Part shown: in pieces, positions 45,281 to 53,876 of the stretch
Layout: the number at the start of each line of letters is the position of its first letter
Position numbering within the stretch: the stretch's first letter is position 1
Source: Pseudothioclava arenosa
GTDB lineage: Bacteria; Pseudomonadota; Alphaproteobacteria; Rhodobacterales; Rhodobacteraceae
Length of the DNA stretch: 64,000 bases
Reading direction: 5' to 3'
NCBI RefSeq assembly: GCF_002358085.1
Contig: NZ_NTJD01000003.1
Coordinates: 248,001 to 312,000 of the forward strand
Position numbers and translations under genes: made by a program
Notes under the pieces: generated by a model
Databases searched by the model: none
Told to the model about the DNA's origin: nothing
What the model saw: only the letters and a program-made list of their open reading frames with translations

Positions 45281-45308
45281 AATAAGTATGCGAATATTTG
45301 AATTTATT
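45281..45308. promoter_or_regulatory. AT-rich imperfect palindrome upstream of soxX
   Basis: Outer arms AATAA and TTATT enclose CGAATATTTG, itself nearly symmetric, in an AT-rich island 63 bp before soxX. TTGACG at 45254-45259 lies just upstream. The soxW-soxX gap is the second region bound by SoxR in Paracoccus. The symmetry is weaker than at the soxS-soxV site. Confidence 0.4.
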
Positions 45309-45370
45309 AGTTGCGCTGTTCTGTCGCACTCGTCTAAAACGGATTCGGGAGAAGAAGAGGGAGGTCTTCG

Positions 45371-45841
45371 ATGAAACGCCAAGCCATTTTGGCCACCGCT
45401 TTTGCATTTGCCGCGACCGCGGCTTTTGCCGAAATCGCACCGACTGCCGTGACCTTTGCCGAGGACGGCTCGATCGCCGAGTCGCTCACCGGCGTGCCGG
45501 GCAATGCGGAAGAGGGCGCGAAAGTCGCCTCGACGCGCCCGCTGGGCAACTGCGTGGCCTGCCATGTGGTCTCGGCGCTGACCGCCGATTTCCAGGGCGA
45601 TATCGGCCCGGAACTGAACGGCGCCGCCGACCGCTGGACCGAAGCCCAGCTGCGCGGCATCGTGGTCGATGCGAAACACACGTTCGAGGGCACGATGATG
45701 CCGGGCATGTACAAGACCGGCCCGTTCATCCGCCCGGGTGACGCCTACACCGGCAAGGCCGCTCCGGCCGAACTGCCGCCGATCCTGACCGCACAGCAGG
45801 TCGAAGATGTGGTCGCTTTCCTGCTCACTCTGAAAGAGTGA
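45371..45841 (+). CDS. soxX: Sulfur-oxidizing cytochrome c SoxX
   Basis: A 156-residue exported monohaem cytochrome c: signal peptide cut after AFA (residue 20), haem motif CVACH at residues 61-65 and a probable axial Met in GTMMPGMYK. With SoxA it oxidatively joins thiosulfate to SoxY and passes the electrons on. GAGGGAGG precedes the start. It is the first structural gene of soxXYZABCD. Confidence 0.95.
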   Translation: MKRQAILATAFAFAATAAFAEIAPTAVTFAEDGSIAESLTGVPGNAEEGAKVASTRPLGNCVACHVVSALTADFQGDIGPELNGAADRWTEAQLRGIVVDAKHTFEGTMMPGMYKTGPFIRPGDAYTGKAAPAELPPILTAQQVEDVVAFLLTLKE

Positions 45842-45880
45842 CGGACGCGCGATCGAACTAACCCCGAGAGGAGTAGAGAG

Positions 45881-46300
45881 ATGAACCTTTCCAGACGTGA
45901 CGCGCTGGTGCTGGCAATGGGCGGCGTCGCTGCCTCGTTCCTGCCCCAGGCTGCCCTGGCGGATGCCGCCGCCGATGCGATCGCCGCCTTCACCGGTGGT
46001 GCCGCCACCGCGACCGACGGCATCAAGCTTGATGCCCCGGAAATCGCCGAGAACGGCAACGGCGTTCCGGTTGGTGTGGACGCGCCCGGCGCGGTTTCGA
46101 TCGCGATCTTCGCGACCGGCAACCCGACCCCCGGCGTCGCCACCTTCAACTTCGGCCCCGCTGCGGGCTCGCAATTCGCCTCGACCCGTATTCGCCTGTC
46201 GAAGACCCAGGATGTGGTCGCGATCGCGAAAATGGCCGACGGCTCGTTCAAGCAGGCGCAGGCGACCGTGAAGGTCACCATCGGCGGCTGCGGCGGCTAA
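45881..46300 (+). CDS. soxY: Thiosulfate carrier subunit SoxY
   Basis: A 139-residue protein exported by the Tat pathway (SRRDALVLAMGG). Its C-terminus GGCGG (residues 135-139) is the swinging arm whose cysteine carries the sulfur substrate between the Sox enzymes. It pairs with SoxZ, encoded 24 bp downstream, and is probably exported with it since SoxZ has no signal peptide. Confidence 0.96.
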   Translation: MNLSRRDALVLAMGGVAASFLPQAALADAAADAIAAFTGGAATATDGIKLDAPEIAENGNGVPVGVDAPGAVSIAIFATGNPTPGVATFNFGPAAGSQFASTRIRLSKTQDVVAIAKMADGSFKQAQATVKVTIGGCGG

Positions 46301-46324
46301 TTCTGGATTTCGAGGAGAAACACC

Positions 46325-46654
46325 ATGGCTAACGACGTCAAACCGCGCGTGAAAGTGCCGAAGAAAGCTTCGGCTGGCGAAGTCGTCACGATCAAGTGCC
46401 TGATCACGCACCCGATGGAATCGGGTCAGCGCAAAGACAAGGACGGCAACCTGATCCCGCGTTCGATCATCAACCGTCTGACCTGCGACCTCGGCGACCA
46501 GAACGTGATCGACATCACGCTGGAGCCGGCCGTCTCGACCAACCCCTACTTCGAATTCACCGCCAAGGTCGACGCCTCGGGTGAGTTCAAGTTCACCTGG
46601 TACGATGACGACGGCTCGGTCTACGAGGACGTGAAGGCGATCGAGGTCGCCTAA
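46325..46654 (+). CDS. soxZ: Thiosulfate carrier subunit SoxZ
   Basis: A 109-residue immunoglobulin-like protein without a signal peptide, with the typical CLITHPMESGQRKDKDG and FTWYDDDGSVYEDVKAIEVA segments. It forms the SoxYZ heterodimer and is thought to leave the cell together with SoxY through Tat. The following 97 bp before soxA are without a gene. Confidence 0.96.
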   Translation: MANDVKPRVKVPKKASAGEVVTIKCLITHPMESGQRKDKDGNLIPRSIINRLTCDLGDQNVIDITLEPAVSTNPYFEFTAKVDASGEFKFTWYDDDGSVYEDVKAIEVA

Positions 46655-46751
46655 GGCCTCGACCGGCGCGTGAGGGAGCGCGCCCAAGATAAGGAAAGCC
46701 CGCGCCTCGGGGAGTAGGGGCGCGGGGAGACCAACCAGGGAGGAATCAGGA

Positions 46752-47612
46752 ATGATGCAGCGCATGAGCCGCACCACCTTCGCCGCCGCCGCAGCTCTGA
46801 TGCTCGGCTTCGGCCCCGCCGTTGCCGGACCGGCCGAAGATGAGCTGGTCGTCAACGACGAAATCACCATCACCACCGTGGCGCCCGCCGCCGCCCATCT
46901 CGAAGGGCATCTCGATACGGTCTATTCGGGCTGGCTGTTCCGCACCGAAGACAGCCGCGCGATGCAGAAGGATGACTTCGAGAACCCGATGTTCATCTAT
47001 GTCGAGCGTGGGCTTGAAGCCTGGGACATGGCGGATGGCTCGGAAGGCAAGTCCTGCGCGGATTGCCACGGCTCGATCGAGGAAGGCATGAAGGGCGTGC
47101 GCGCCAAGATGCCGAAGGTCAATGCCGGTGGCGCGCTGTGGTCGATGGAAGACTACATCAACTCGTGCCGCACCGAGCGCATGGGTGCCGAGGCCTGGAA
47201 ATGGAACTCGGGCGAGATGAAAGACATGACCTCGGCGATTTCGCTGCAATCGCGCGGCATGCCGGTTGACGTTGCCATCGACGGCCCGGCCGCCGAATTC
47301 TGGCAGCGCGGCAAGGACATGTACTACACCCGCTACGGCCAGCTCGAACTGTCCTGCGCGAACTGCCATGAAGACAACTATGGCAACAACATCCGCGCCG
47401 ACCACCTCAGCCAGGGCCAGACCAACGGCTTCCCGCTCTATCGTCTGAAAGACGGCGCGGCGGTGTCGATCCACCAGCGTTTCGTCGGCTGTGTGCGTGA
47501 CTCGCGCGCCGAGACCTTCGCCGCTGGCAGCCAGGAGTTCCGCGAGCTGGAGCTCTACGTCGCTTCGCGCGGCCTGGGCCTGCAGATCGAAGGCGTCGCG
47601 GTTCGTCCGTAA
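46752..47612 (+). CDS. soxA: Dihaem cytochrome c SoxA
   Basis: A 286-residue exported cytochrome with signal peptide (cut near AVAG, residue 26) and two haem motifs, CADCH (102-106) and CANCH (202-206). Cys247 in VGCVRDSRAE is the active-site cysteine that ligates haem 2 and can carry a persulfide. With SoxX it is the sulfur transferase that starts the cycle. It is of the two-haem type seen in Paracoccus. GGGAGGAATCAGGA precedes ATG 46752. Confidence 0.95.
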   Translation: MMQRMSRTTFAAAAALMLGFGPAVAGPAEDELVVNDEITITTVAPAAAHLEGHLDTVYSGWLFRTEDSRAMQKDDFENPMFIYVERGLEAWDMADGSEGKSCADCHGSIEEGMKGVRAKMPKVNAGGALWSMEDYINSCRTERMGAEAWKWNSGEMKDMTSAISLQSRGMPVDVAIDGPAAEFWQRGKDMYYTRYGQLELSCANCHEDNYGNNIRADHLSQGQTNGFPLYRLKDGAAVSIHQRFVGCVRDSRAETFAAGSQEFRELELYVASRGLGLQIEGVAVRP

Positions 47613-47620
47613 TATCTCCG

Positions 47621-47652
47621 GGGGCGGGACCGGCGCAGGCTGGACCCGCCCC
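47621..47652 (+). terminator. GC hairpin between soxA and soxB (attenuator candidate)
   Basis: Stem GGGGCGGG / CCCGCCCC around a 16-base loop, 8 bp after the soxA stop, without a T tract. The preceding AATATCTCCGGGGG resembles part of the repeat family of this window. It may lower read-through into soxBCD or stabilise the upstream message. Confidence 0.35.
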
Positions 47653-47756
47653 TGCTGCATTCAGACATATTCAATAATCGCTATCTGTCGGCATTCGTTA
47701 GGCAATTTACCGGTTGAAGACGCGCCCCGGGCGGGGCGGAACAAGGAGAAGTGAGC

Positions 47757-49448
47757 ATGATTTCCCGTCGGGAATTTATTCAGGCGAGCCTTGCCGCCTC
47801 GACGATCCTGGGCGCCTCGGGCCTCAGCCGCTGGTCGCGCGCGATGGCGCAGCAGTCGCTGACGCAAGACCAGCTCTTGGAGTTCGACACCTTCGGCAAT
47901 GTCACGCTGATCCATATCACCGACATTCACGCCCAGGCGAAGCCGATCTATTTCCGCGAGCCGGAAATCAACCTCGGTGTGGGTGACGCGCTTGGCCAGC
48001 CTCCGCATGTGGTCGGCAAAGACTTCCTGAAGATGTTCAACATCGAACCGAACACGCCCGAAGCCTATGCGCTGACCTATGACAACTTCTCGGATCTCGC
48101 GAAGGCCTATGGCAAGATGGGCGGCATGGACCGGGTGGCGACGGTGGTCAAGTCGATCAAGGCCGACCGCCCCGACGCGCTGGTGCTGGACGGTGGCGAC
48201 ACCTGGCATGGCTCGATGACCTCGCTGCTGACCAAGGGTCAGGACATGGTCAACATCATGAACCAGCTCGGCACCGATGCGATGACCTCGCACTGGGAAT
48301 GGACCTTTGGCCAGGACCGCGTGAAGGAAATCGTCGAAGGGCTGCCCTTCCCGTTCCTCGGCGCGAATATCTTCGACGTCGAATGGGACGAGCCGGCTTT
48401 CGAGCCCTACAAGATCTTTGAGCGCGGCGGCGTCCGCGTCGCGGTGATCGGCCAGGCCTTCCCCTACATGCCGATCGCGAACCCGAAATGGATGTTCCCC
48501 GATTTCTCCTTCGGCATCCGCGAAGAGCGCATGCAAGAGGTCGTCGACGAGGTCCGCGCCGAGGGCGTCGATCTGGTCGTCTGCCTCTCGCACAACGGCT
48601 TCGACGTCGACAAGAAGATGGTCAGCCGGGTGAAGGGCATCGACGTGATCCTCACCGGTCACACCCATGATGCCTGCCCCGAACCGATCCTCGTGGGCGA
48701 CACCATCCTGATCGCCTCGGGCTCGAACGGCAAATTCGTCAGCCGCGTCGATCTCGACGTGCGCGACGGCCAGATGATGGGCTTCCGCCACAAGCTGATC
48801 CCGATCTTCTCGGACGTGATCACGCCGGACGCCGACATGGCCGCCCTGATCGACAACGAGCGCGCGCCCTACAAGGAGCAGCTCGAGGAAGTCGTCGGCC
48901 AGACCGAGGACCTGCTCTATCGTCGTGGCAACTTCAACGGCACCTGGGATGACCTGATCTGCGAGGCGATCCTGTCGGAGCGCGACGCCGAGATCGCGAT
49001 GAGCCCGGGCGTGCGCTGGGGCACGACGCTGCTTCCGGGCGACAACATCACCCGCGAGGACATCCACAACGCGACCTCGATGACCTATGGCGCCTGCTAC
49101 CGCACCGAGATGACCGGCGAGACGATCCACACCATCCTCGAGGACGTGGCCGACAACATCTTCAACACCGACCCCTATTACCAGCAGGGCGGCGACATGG
49201 TGCGCATCGGCGGCATGGGCTACCACATCGACGTTTCGAAGCCGATCGGCGAGCGGATCTCGAACATGACGCTGCTGAAAGACGGCTCGGAAATCGACCC
49301 GGCCCGCAGCTATGTCGTGGCCGGCTGGGCCTCGGTCAACGAAGGCACCGAAGGGCCGCAGATCTGGGACGTGATCGAGAACCACGTCAAGAAGATTGGC
49401 ACCGTGAAGCTTCAACCCAACACCTCGGTCGTCGTCACCGGCGTCTGA
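47757..49448 (+). CDS. soxB: Thiosulfohydrolase SoxB (dimanganese)
   Basis: A 563-residue 5'-nucleotidase-fold enzyme that hydrolyses the terminal sulfone of SoxYZ-bound thiosulfate to sulfate. It is Tat-exported (ISRREFIQASLAAS). Metal and catalytic motifs are THITDIHAQ (Asp56, His58), DGGDTWHGS, SHNGFD and LTGHTHDA. ATG 47757 has AAGGAG eight bases upstream; the GTG at 47751 is too close to it. It is unrelated to sarcosine oxidase soxB at 15443. Confidence 0.95.
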   Translation: MISRREFIQASLAASTILGASGLSRWSRAMAQQSLTQDQLLEFDTFGNVTLIHITDIHAQAKPIYFREPEINLGVGDALGQPPHVVGKDFLKMFNIEPNTPEAYALTYDNFSDLAKAYGKMGGMDRVATVVKSIKADRPDALVLDGGDTWHGSMTSLLTKGQDMVNIMNQLGTDAMTSHWEWTFGQDRVKEIVEGLPFPFLGANIFDVEWDEPAFEPYKIFERGGVRVAVIGQAFPYMPIANPKWMFPDFSFGIREERMQEVVDEVRAEGVDLVVCLSHNGFDVDKKMVSRVKGIDVILTGHTHDACPEPILVGDTILIASGSNGKFVSRVDLDVRDGQMMGFRHKLIPIFSDVITPDADMAALIDNERAPYKEQLEEVVGQTEDLLYRRGNFNGTWDDLICEAILSERDAEIAMSPGVRWGTTLLPGDNITREDIHNATSMTYGACYRTEMTGETIHTILEDVADNIFNTDPYYQQGGDMVRIGGMGYHIDVSKPIGERISNMTLLKDGSEIDPARSYVVAGWASVNEGTEGPQIWDVIENHVKKIGTVKLQPNTSVVVTGV

Positions 49449-49490
49449 GCGCCTGCGACCGGAACAGATTGAACCTTGAAGGAGAGAAAC

Positions 49491-50789
49491 ATGGACGAGA
49501 AGGAACGCGCGATCACGCCCGCCACCGACTCGGGCCTGGCGCTGAGCCGCCGCGGCTTCCTGCGTGCAGGCGCAGCCGCAGGCGCGATGGCTGCCGGCAC
49601 CGGAGCCGCGCTGGCCGAGGGCACGCCCGACCCGCTGATCACCGAAGTTCAGCCCTGGGCGCAGGGCTGGGGCGACGGGGTGGATGCCACCCCCTACGGC
49701 CTGCCGATCCGCTTTGAAGGCGACGTCGTGCGCCGCAACGTGGGCTGGCTGACGGCGGATGTGATTTCGTCGATCAACTTCACGCCGATCCACGCCCTCG
49801 ACGGCACGATCACCCCGGCGGGTTGCGCGTTTGAACGCCACCACTCGGGCGCGATTGAGCTGGCCAAGGAAGATTATCGCCTGATGATCCACGGCCTCGT
49901 CGACAAGCCCCTGGTCTTCACCTACGCAGACCTCGAGCGTTTCCCGCGTGTGAACCGCACCTATTTCCTCGAATGCGCGGCCAACACCGGCATGGAATGG
50001 GCGGGCGCGCAGCTGAACGGCGCGCAGTTCACCCATGGCATGATCCACAACATGGAATATTCGGGCGTCACGCTGCGCACGCTTCTGGAAGAGGCGGGCG
50101 TGAAGCCGGAAGGCAAGTGGATCTATGTCGAGGGCGCCGATGCCTCCTCGAACGGCCGCTCGATCCCGCTGGAAAAGGCGCTCGATGACTGCCTCGTGGC
50201 CTTCAAGGCCAATGGCGAGGCGCTGCGCAAGGAGCATGGCTACCCGGTCCGTCTGTGCGTTCCCGGCTGGGAAGGCAACATGTGGGTGAAGTGGCTGCGT
50301 CGCATCGAAGTGACCGAAAACGCGGTGGAAAGCCGCGAGGAAACCTCGAAATACACCGACACGCTGGAAGACGGCACCTCGCGCAAATGGACCTGGGTCA
50401 TGGACGCGAAATCGGTCGTCACCTCGCCCAGCCCGCAAGCGCCGATCAAGCACGGCAAGGGTCCGCTGGTCATCACCGGGCTTGCCTGGTCGGGCCGTGG
50501 CGCGATCACCGCGGTCGACGTCTCGATCGACGGCGGCAAGACCTGGACCGAGGCCCGTCTGGCCGCGCCGGGGCAGGACAAGGCGCTGACCCGCTTCTAT
50601 CTCGACATCGAGTGGGACGGTTCGGAGATGTTCCTGCAATCGCGTGCGACCGACGAAACCGGTTACGTCCAGCCGACCAAGAACCAGCTGCGCGAAATCC
50701 GCGGCGAGAACTCGGTCTATCACAACAACTGCATCCAGACCTGGTGGGTCAAGGCGAACGGGGAGGCAGAGAATGTCGAAGTTTCGTAA
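49491..50789 (+). CDS. soxC: Sulfane dehydrogenase molybdenum subunit SoxC
   Basis: A 432-residue molybdoenzyme of the sulfite oxidase family with a Tat signal (SRRGFLRAGAAAGAM, twin Arg 20-21). Cys162 in YFLECAANTG is the molybdenum ligand. A C-terminal dimerisation domain begins near GLAWSGRGAITAVDVSIDGGKTW. With SoxD it removes six electrons from the sulfane sulfur left on SoxY, so sulfur globules are not expected. ATG 49491 follows AAGGAGAG. Confidence 0.94.
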   Translation: MDEKERAITPATDSGLALSRRGFLRAGAAAGAMAAGTGAALAEGTPDPLITEVQPWAQGWGDGVDATPYGLPIRFEGDVVRRNVGWLTADVISSINFTPIHALDGTITPAGCAFERHHSGAIELAKEDYRLMIHGLVDKPLVFTYADLERFPRVNRTYFLECAANTGMEWAGAQLNGAQFTHGMIHNMEYSGVTLRTLLEEAGVKPEGKWIYVEGADASSNGRSIPLEKALDDCLVAFKANGEALRKEHGYPVRLCVPGWEGNMWVKWLRRIEVTENAVESREETSKYTDTLEDGTSRKWTWVMDAKSVVTSPSPQAPIKHGKGPLVITGLAWSGRGAITAVDVSIDGGKTWTEARLAAPGQDKALTRFYLDIEWDGSEMFLQSRATDETGYVQPTKNQLREIRGENSVYHNNCIQTWWVKANGEAENVEVS

Positions 50790-51810
50790 TCTGGTGATCG
50801 GGGCGGCGCTGGTCGCACCGCTGGCCACCCCGGTTCTGGCCGAAGGCTACGGCCTTGGCCGTGAAGCCCTGCCCGAAGAGATCGCGGCCTGGAACCTCGA
50901 TGTCTCGCCCGATGGCACCGGCCTGCCGGTGGGCTCGGGCTCGGTCGAGGATGGCGAATACCTGTTCTCGGATAATTGCGCGGTCTGCCACGGCGAATTC
51001 GCCGAGGGTGTCGACAACTGGCCGAAACTGGCTGGCGGCGACGGCACCCTGGCGCGCAAGGACCCGGTGAAGACCGTGGGCTCCTACTGGCCCTATCTCT
51101 CGACGCTGTGGGATTATGCGCACCGCTCGATGCCCTTCGGCAATGCGCAGTCGCTTTCGGTCGACGAGACCTATGCGATCGTGGCCTACATCCTCTACTC
51201 GAACAACCTGGTCGAGGATGATTTCGTGCTCTCGAACGAGAACTTCCTCGAAGTCGAGATGCCGAATGCCGATGGCTTCATCGTCGATGACCGTGAAACC
51301 ACCGAATACCCGATCTTCACCAACCGCTGCATGGAGAACTGCAAGGAGAGCGTGGAAATCACCATGCGCGCCGCGGTTCTCGATGTGACGCCGGAAGAAG
51401 AAGGCGGCGAAGCGGCGGCGGCCGAGGAAGCCCCGGCAGCGGAAGCAGCAACCGAAGTGGCGGCTGAACCGGCTGCGCTTTCGGCCGATCCGGCGCTGGT
51501 CGAAGCGGGCGAGGGCGTGTTCAAAAAGTGCAAGGCTTGCCACCAGGTGGGCGAGGGCGCTCAGAACAAGGTCGGCCCGGTGCTGAACGGCCTCGTGGGT
51601 CGCGCGGCGGGTTCGGTCGAGGGCTTCAAATACTCGAAGCCGATGTCCGAAAAAGGCGCCGAAGGTCTGGTCTGGGACGAGACCACCATTGCTGAATATC
51701 TGAAAGATCCGAAGGGCTACATTCCGAAGAACAAGATGTCCTTCGCTGGCCTGAAGAAGGACGAGGATATCGCTGCGGTGATCGCCTACATCGAGGCCCA
51801 GAGCAAATAA
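50773..51810 (+). CDS. soxD: Dihaem cytochrome c SoxD
   Basis: A 345-residue exported electron-accepting partner of SoxC. Signal peptide (cut after VLA, residue 23), first haem motif CAVCH (69-73), an Ala/Glu/Pro linker of about 45 residues, and a C-terminal cytochrome c2-like domain with CKACH at 253-257 and a probable axial Met in KNKMSFAG. It overlaps soxC by 17 bp and is the last sox gene of the window; two hairpins follow. Confidence 0.94.
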   Translation: MSKFRNLVIGAALVAPLATPVLAEGYGLGREALPEEIAAWNLDVSPDGTGLPVGSGSVEDGEYLFSDNCAVCHGEFAEGVDNWPKLAGGDGTLARKDPVKTVGSYWPYLSTLWDYAHRSMPFGNAQSLSVDETYAIVAYILYSNNLVEDDFVLSNENFLEVEMPNADGFIVDDRETTEYPIFTNRCMENCKESVEITMRAAVLDVTPEEEGGEAAAAEEAPAAEAATEVAAEPAALSADPALVEAGEGVFKKCKACHQVGEGAQNKVGPVLNGLVGRAAGSVEGFKYSKPMSEKGAEGLVWDETTIAEYLKDPKGYIPKNKMSFAGLKKDEDIAAVIAYIEAQSK

Positions 51811-51818
51811 TAACCCCG

Positions 51819-51838
51819 CCGGGCGGGCAACCGCCCGG
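51819..51838 (+). terminator. Hairpin directly after soxD
   Basis: Perfect 8-bp stem CCGGGCGG / CCGCCCGG with loop GCAA, followed by CTCTTCCCC. It lies 8 bp past the soxD stop and is the first of two tandem structures ending the sox operon. Confidence 0.6.
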
Positions 51839-51877
51839 CTCTTCCCCAGCCTGTGGGGGCCTTCCGCTCACAGGTTC

Positions 51878-51914
51878 AACGCGCTCGTGCTCCCCACGGG
51901 CGCGTTTTTCTTTT
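51878..51914 (+). terminator. Strong terminator of the sox operon
   Basis: A 12-bp stem AACGCGCTCGTG / CACGGGCGCGTT with one G-T pair and a 5-base loop, followed by TTTCTTTT. It ends the sox operon 42 bp before the stop of a convergent small gene. Confidence 0.85.
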
Positions 51915-51955
51915 CGGGGCAATGGGATGGGGGGCGGTCTTGAACCTGCGTCAGA

Positions 51956-52072
51956 TCAGTTCTGCGACGCTTTTTTCTTCGCGGTAGCGGCGTTCGAGGG
52001 CAGGAAACGGAGCAGTTCACGCAGCGCGATGCAAGCGATGAGGGTCATGGCGATCGTGTCGAAGCTGAACAT
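51956..52072 (-). CDS. Single-helix small membrane protein convergent to soxD
   Basis: A 38-residue protein with a hydrophobic N-terminal half (FDTIAMTLIACIAL), then LRELLRFLP and a basic tail (AKKKASQN). AAGGAG stands six to seven bases before ATG 52072, which supports expression. It converges with the sox operon terminator. I do not recognise a family. It could be a regulator of a membrane complex or simply lineage-specific. Confidence 0.55.
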   Translation of the reverse strand: MFSFDTIAMTLIACIALRELLRFLPSNAATAKKKASQN

Positions 52073-52172
52073 TGTCCTCTCCTTTTCTGATGCTCCCAGA
52101 TAAGGCGAGGAATCCGGCACAATCGTGACGGGCGCCGGGCGGGGGCGGGGCATCTCCGGGGCGTTTCTCGGG

Positions 52173-52751
52173 TCAGCGTTCGAGGATCAGCTGGTCGCGG
52201 CTCAACTCGACGCGGGCGAAGCGGGTCAGGTAGGCCATGCCCATCAGCGACTGGTCCATCTCGCCGCCATTGACTACGGCGCGCAGGTTTTCATCGTGGA
52301 TCGGGCCGAGGTCGAGCGAATTCAGCACCACGGGCGCGGTGGCGACGGTGCCATTCGCCGTGCGCGCCTGGCCGAAATAGCTCAGGCCGTCCGGGTTCAG
52401 CCCAACACGCGCCGCATCCTGTCGCGTCAGCACGATATCCGAGGCGCCGGTGTCCACCATGAAGCGCACCTTGGTACCGTTGATTTCGGCGGTCAGGTAG
52501 TAATGCCCGTCGGGCGCGAGCGGCGCGACGATGCGCCCGTCCTCCAGCACCTCCTGACGGCCAAGCGCCTCGCGCGAGATGTCCTGCCACATTCCGGCCG
52601 CGCCCATCAGGCCGATGAAGATGAAGGCCCAGATCAGCATCTGTTGCGCGGCCTGGCCGGGGCGGCGAACGAATTGCGTCACCGCGTAGCCGCCCACCGC
52701 CAAGAGCAGCAGGCCGAAATACATCGCCCGTCCGGTCAGATCGCCATCCAT
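52173..52751 (-). CDS. Membrane-anchored retropepsin-like aspartic protease (TIGR02281 type)
   Basis: A 192-residue protein with two N-terminal membrane segments (MYFGLLLLAVGGYAVTQF, MLIWAFIFIGLMGAAGMW) and a C-terminal single-lobe aspartic protease domain with the active-site motif DTGAS at residues 100-104 inside FMVDTGASDIVLT. It would work as a dimer, probably on the periplasmic side. The substrate is unknown. GGAGGTGCGC precedes ATG 52751. Confidence 0.85.
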   Translation of the reverse strand: MDGDLTGRAMYFGLLLLAVGGYAVTQFVRRPGQAAQQMLIWAFIFIGLMGAAGMWQDISREALGRQEVLEDGRIVAPLAPDGHYYLTAEINGTKVRFMVDTGASDIVLTRQDAARVGLNPDGLSYFGQARTANGTVATAPVVLNSLDLGPIHDENLRAVVNGGEMDQSLMGMAYLTRFARVELSRDQLILER

Positions 52752-52832
52752 GCGCACCTCCTGCGGGGGATATGGGGTGGGCGGGCGCCGCTGTCACCCG
52801 GTATCGCGCGATCTCGCGCCATTGTGTCGGCG

Positions 52833-53447
52833 TCAGAACAGGCCCGCACCGCGCAGCCCGTCAAGAATGAACTGAATGGAGAGCGCCGCGAGCAGCATCC
52901 CGAAGAGCCGCGTCACTACCATCACGCCGGTGCGGCCCAGCACATGCTCGATCGGGCCGGCGAGGAAGAACATGAACAGCACGCAGGCCAGCACCGCCAG
53001 CATCACCAGATGCACCAGCGCGATCTCGGCCCACTCCAGCCCCGGTTGCCCGGCCAGAAGAATCATCGTGGCCATCGCGCCCGGACCCGCGATCAGGGGC
53101 GTCGCCAGTGGAAACACCGAAGGGTCATCGGCGGGGCCGGGCTCGTGGCTTTCGCGGCGCTGGGTGCGACGCTCGAACAGCATCTCGAGCGCGGTCAGGA
53201 ACAAGAGCACCCCGCCCGCGATCCGGAAGGCGGGCATCGAGATGCCGATCGCCGCCAGCAGCTTGTCGCCGAACAGCCCGAACAACGTCAGCAAGATCGC
53301 CGAGAGCCCGACCGCGCGCAATGCGATGCGGCGGCGTTCTGCCCCCTTTGCGCCATGCGTCAGCGCGACGAAAAGCGGCGCCAGCCCGATCGGGTCGACC
53401 ACCACGAAAAGCGTCACGAAAGCGCTGATATATTCGGTCAGGTTCAT
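52833..53447 (-). CDS. MarC-family integral membrane protein
   Basis: A 204-residue six-helix membrane protein of the MarC/YchE family: VVVDPIGLAPLFVALT near the start, FRIAGGVLLFLTALEMLF, PLATPLIAGPGAMATMILLA, and VTRLFGMLLAALSIQFILDGL at the end. The family's function is not established, and the old link to antibiotic resistance is withdrawn. It is divergent from tatA. Confidence 0.87.
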   Translation of the reverse strand: MNLTEYISAFVTLFVVVDPIGLAPLFVALTHGAKGAERRRIALRAVGLSAILLTLFGLFGDKLLAAIGISMPAFRIAGGVLLFLTALEMLFERRTQRRESHEPGPADDPSVFPLATPLIAGPGAMATMILLAGQPGLEWAEIALVHLVMLAVLACVLFMFFLAGPIEHVLGRTGVMVVTRLFGMLLAALSIQFILDGLRGAGLF

Positions 53448-53618
53448 GGGGCGACCTTAGCGGCGGAATGCCGCGGGCGAAACCCCGCCGAAATGGCCTT
53501 CAGGGGCGAAATTTTACGCCCCTTCGGTCGATTGGGTCTTTGATTGCCCCGGTGCATTTCTTAAATGGTAAGGCTGAAACACAAGGCGCGGGAGTGGACC
53601 CGCACCGGGGAGAGAACA

Positions 53619-53831
53619 ATGCTCAACAATATCGGCCTTCCGGGTCTTCTTCTGATCGCAGTGGTGGTTCTGGTTCTGTTTGGTCGTGGCAAGATTTCCT
53701 CGCTCATGGGCGAAGTCGGCAAAGGCATCACCGCCTTCAAGAAAGGCGTGAAGGACGGCACTCAGGAAATCGAGGATGCCTCGAAAGAGGCGCGTGACGT
53801 CACGCCCGAATCCGAAAAAGACAAAGCCTGA
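53619..53831 (+). CDS. tatA: Twin-arginine translocase subunit TatA
   Basis: A 70-residue TatA protein: one N-terminal membrane helix ([19 protein letters not shown]) with the FGRGKI hinge, an amphipathic helix ([18 protein letters not shown]) and an acidic tail. TatA oligomers form the passage for folded exports. In this window SoxY, SoxB and SoxC carry Tat signals. ATG 53619 is preferred because family members have only a few residues before the helix. Confidence 0.95.
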   Translation: MLNNIGLPGLLLIAVVVLVLFGRGKISSLMGEVGKGITAFKKGVKDGTQEIEDASKEARDVTPESEKDKA

Positions 53832-53876
53832 TCGGACGGGGCCCTGCGCGCTGCAAGGCGCGGGGGCGGGTGAACC

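Noticed and set aside
46655-46751. Separate promoter between soxZ and soxA
   Set aside because: The 97-bp gap is GC-rich and shows no convincing promoter boxes or symmetric site.
47661-50828. Minus-strand open frame of 1055 codons over soxB and soxC
   Set aside because: Shadow of the sulfur-oxidation genes, whose signal peptides, metal motifs and operon structure are certain.
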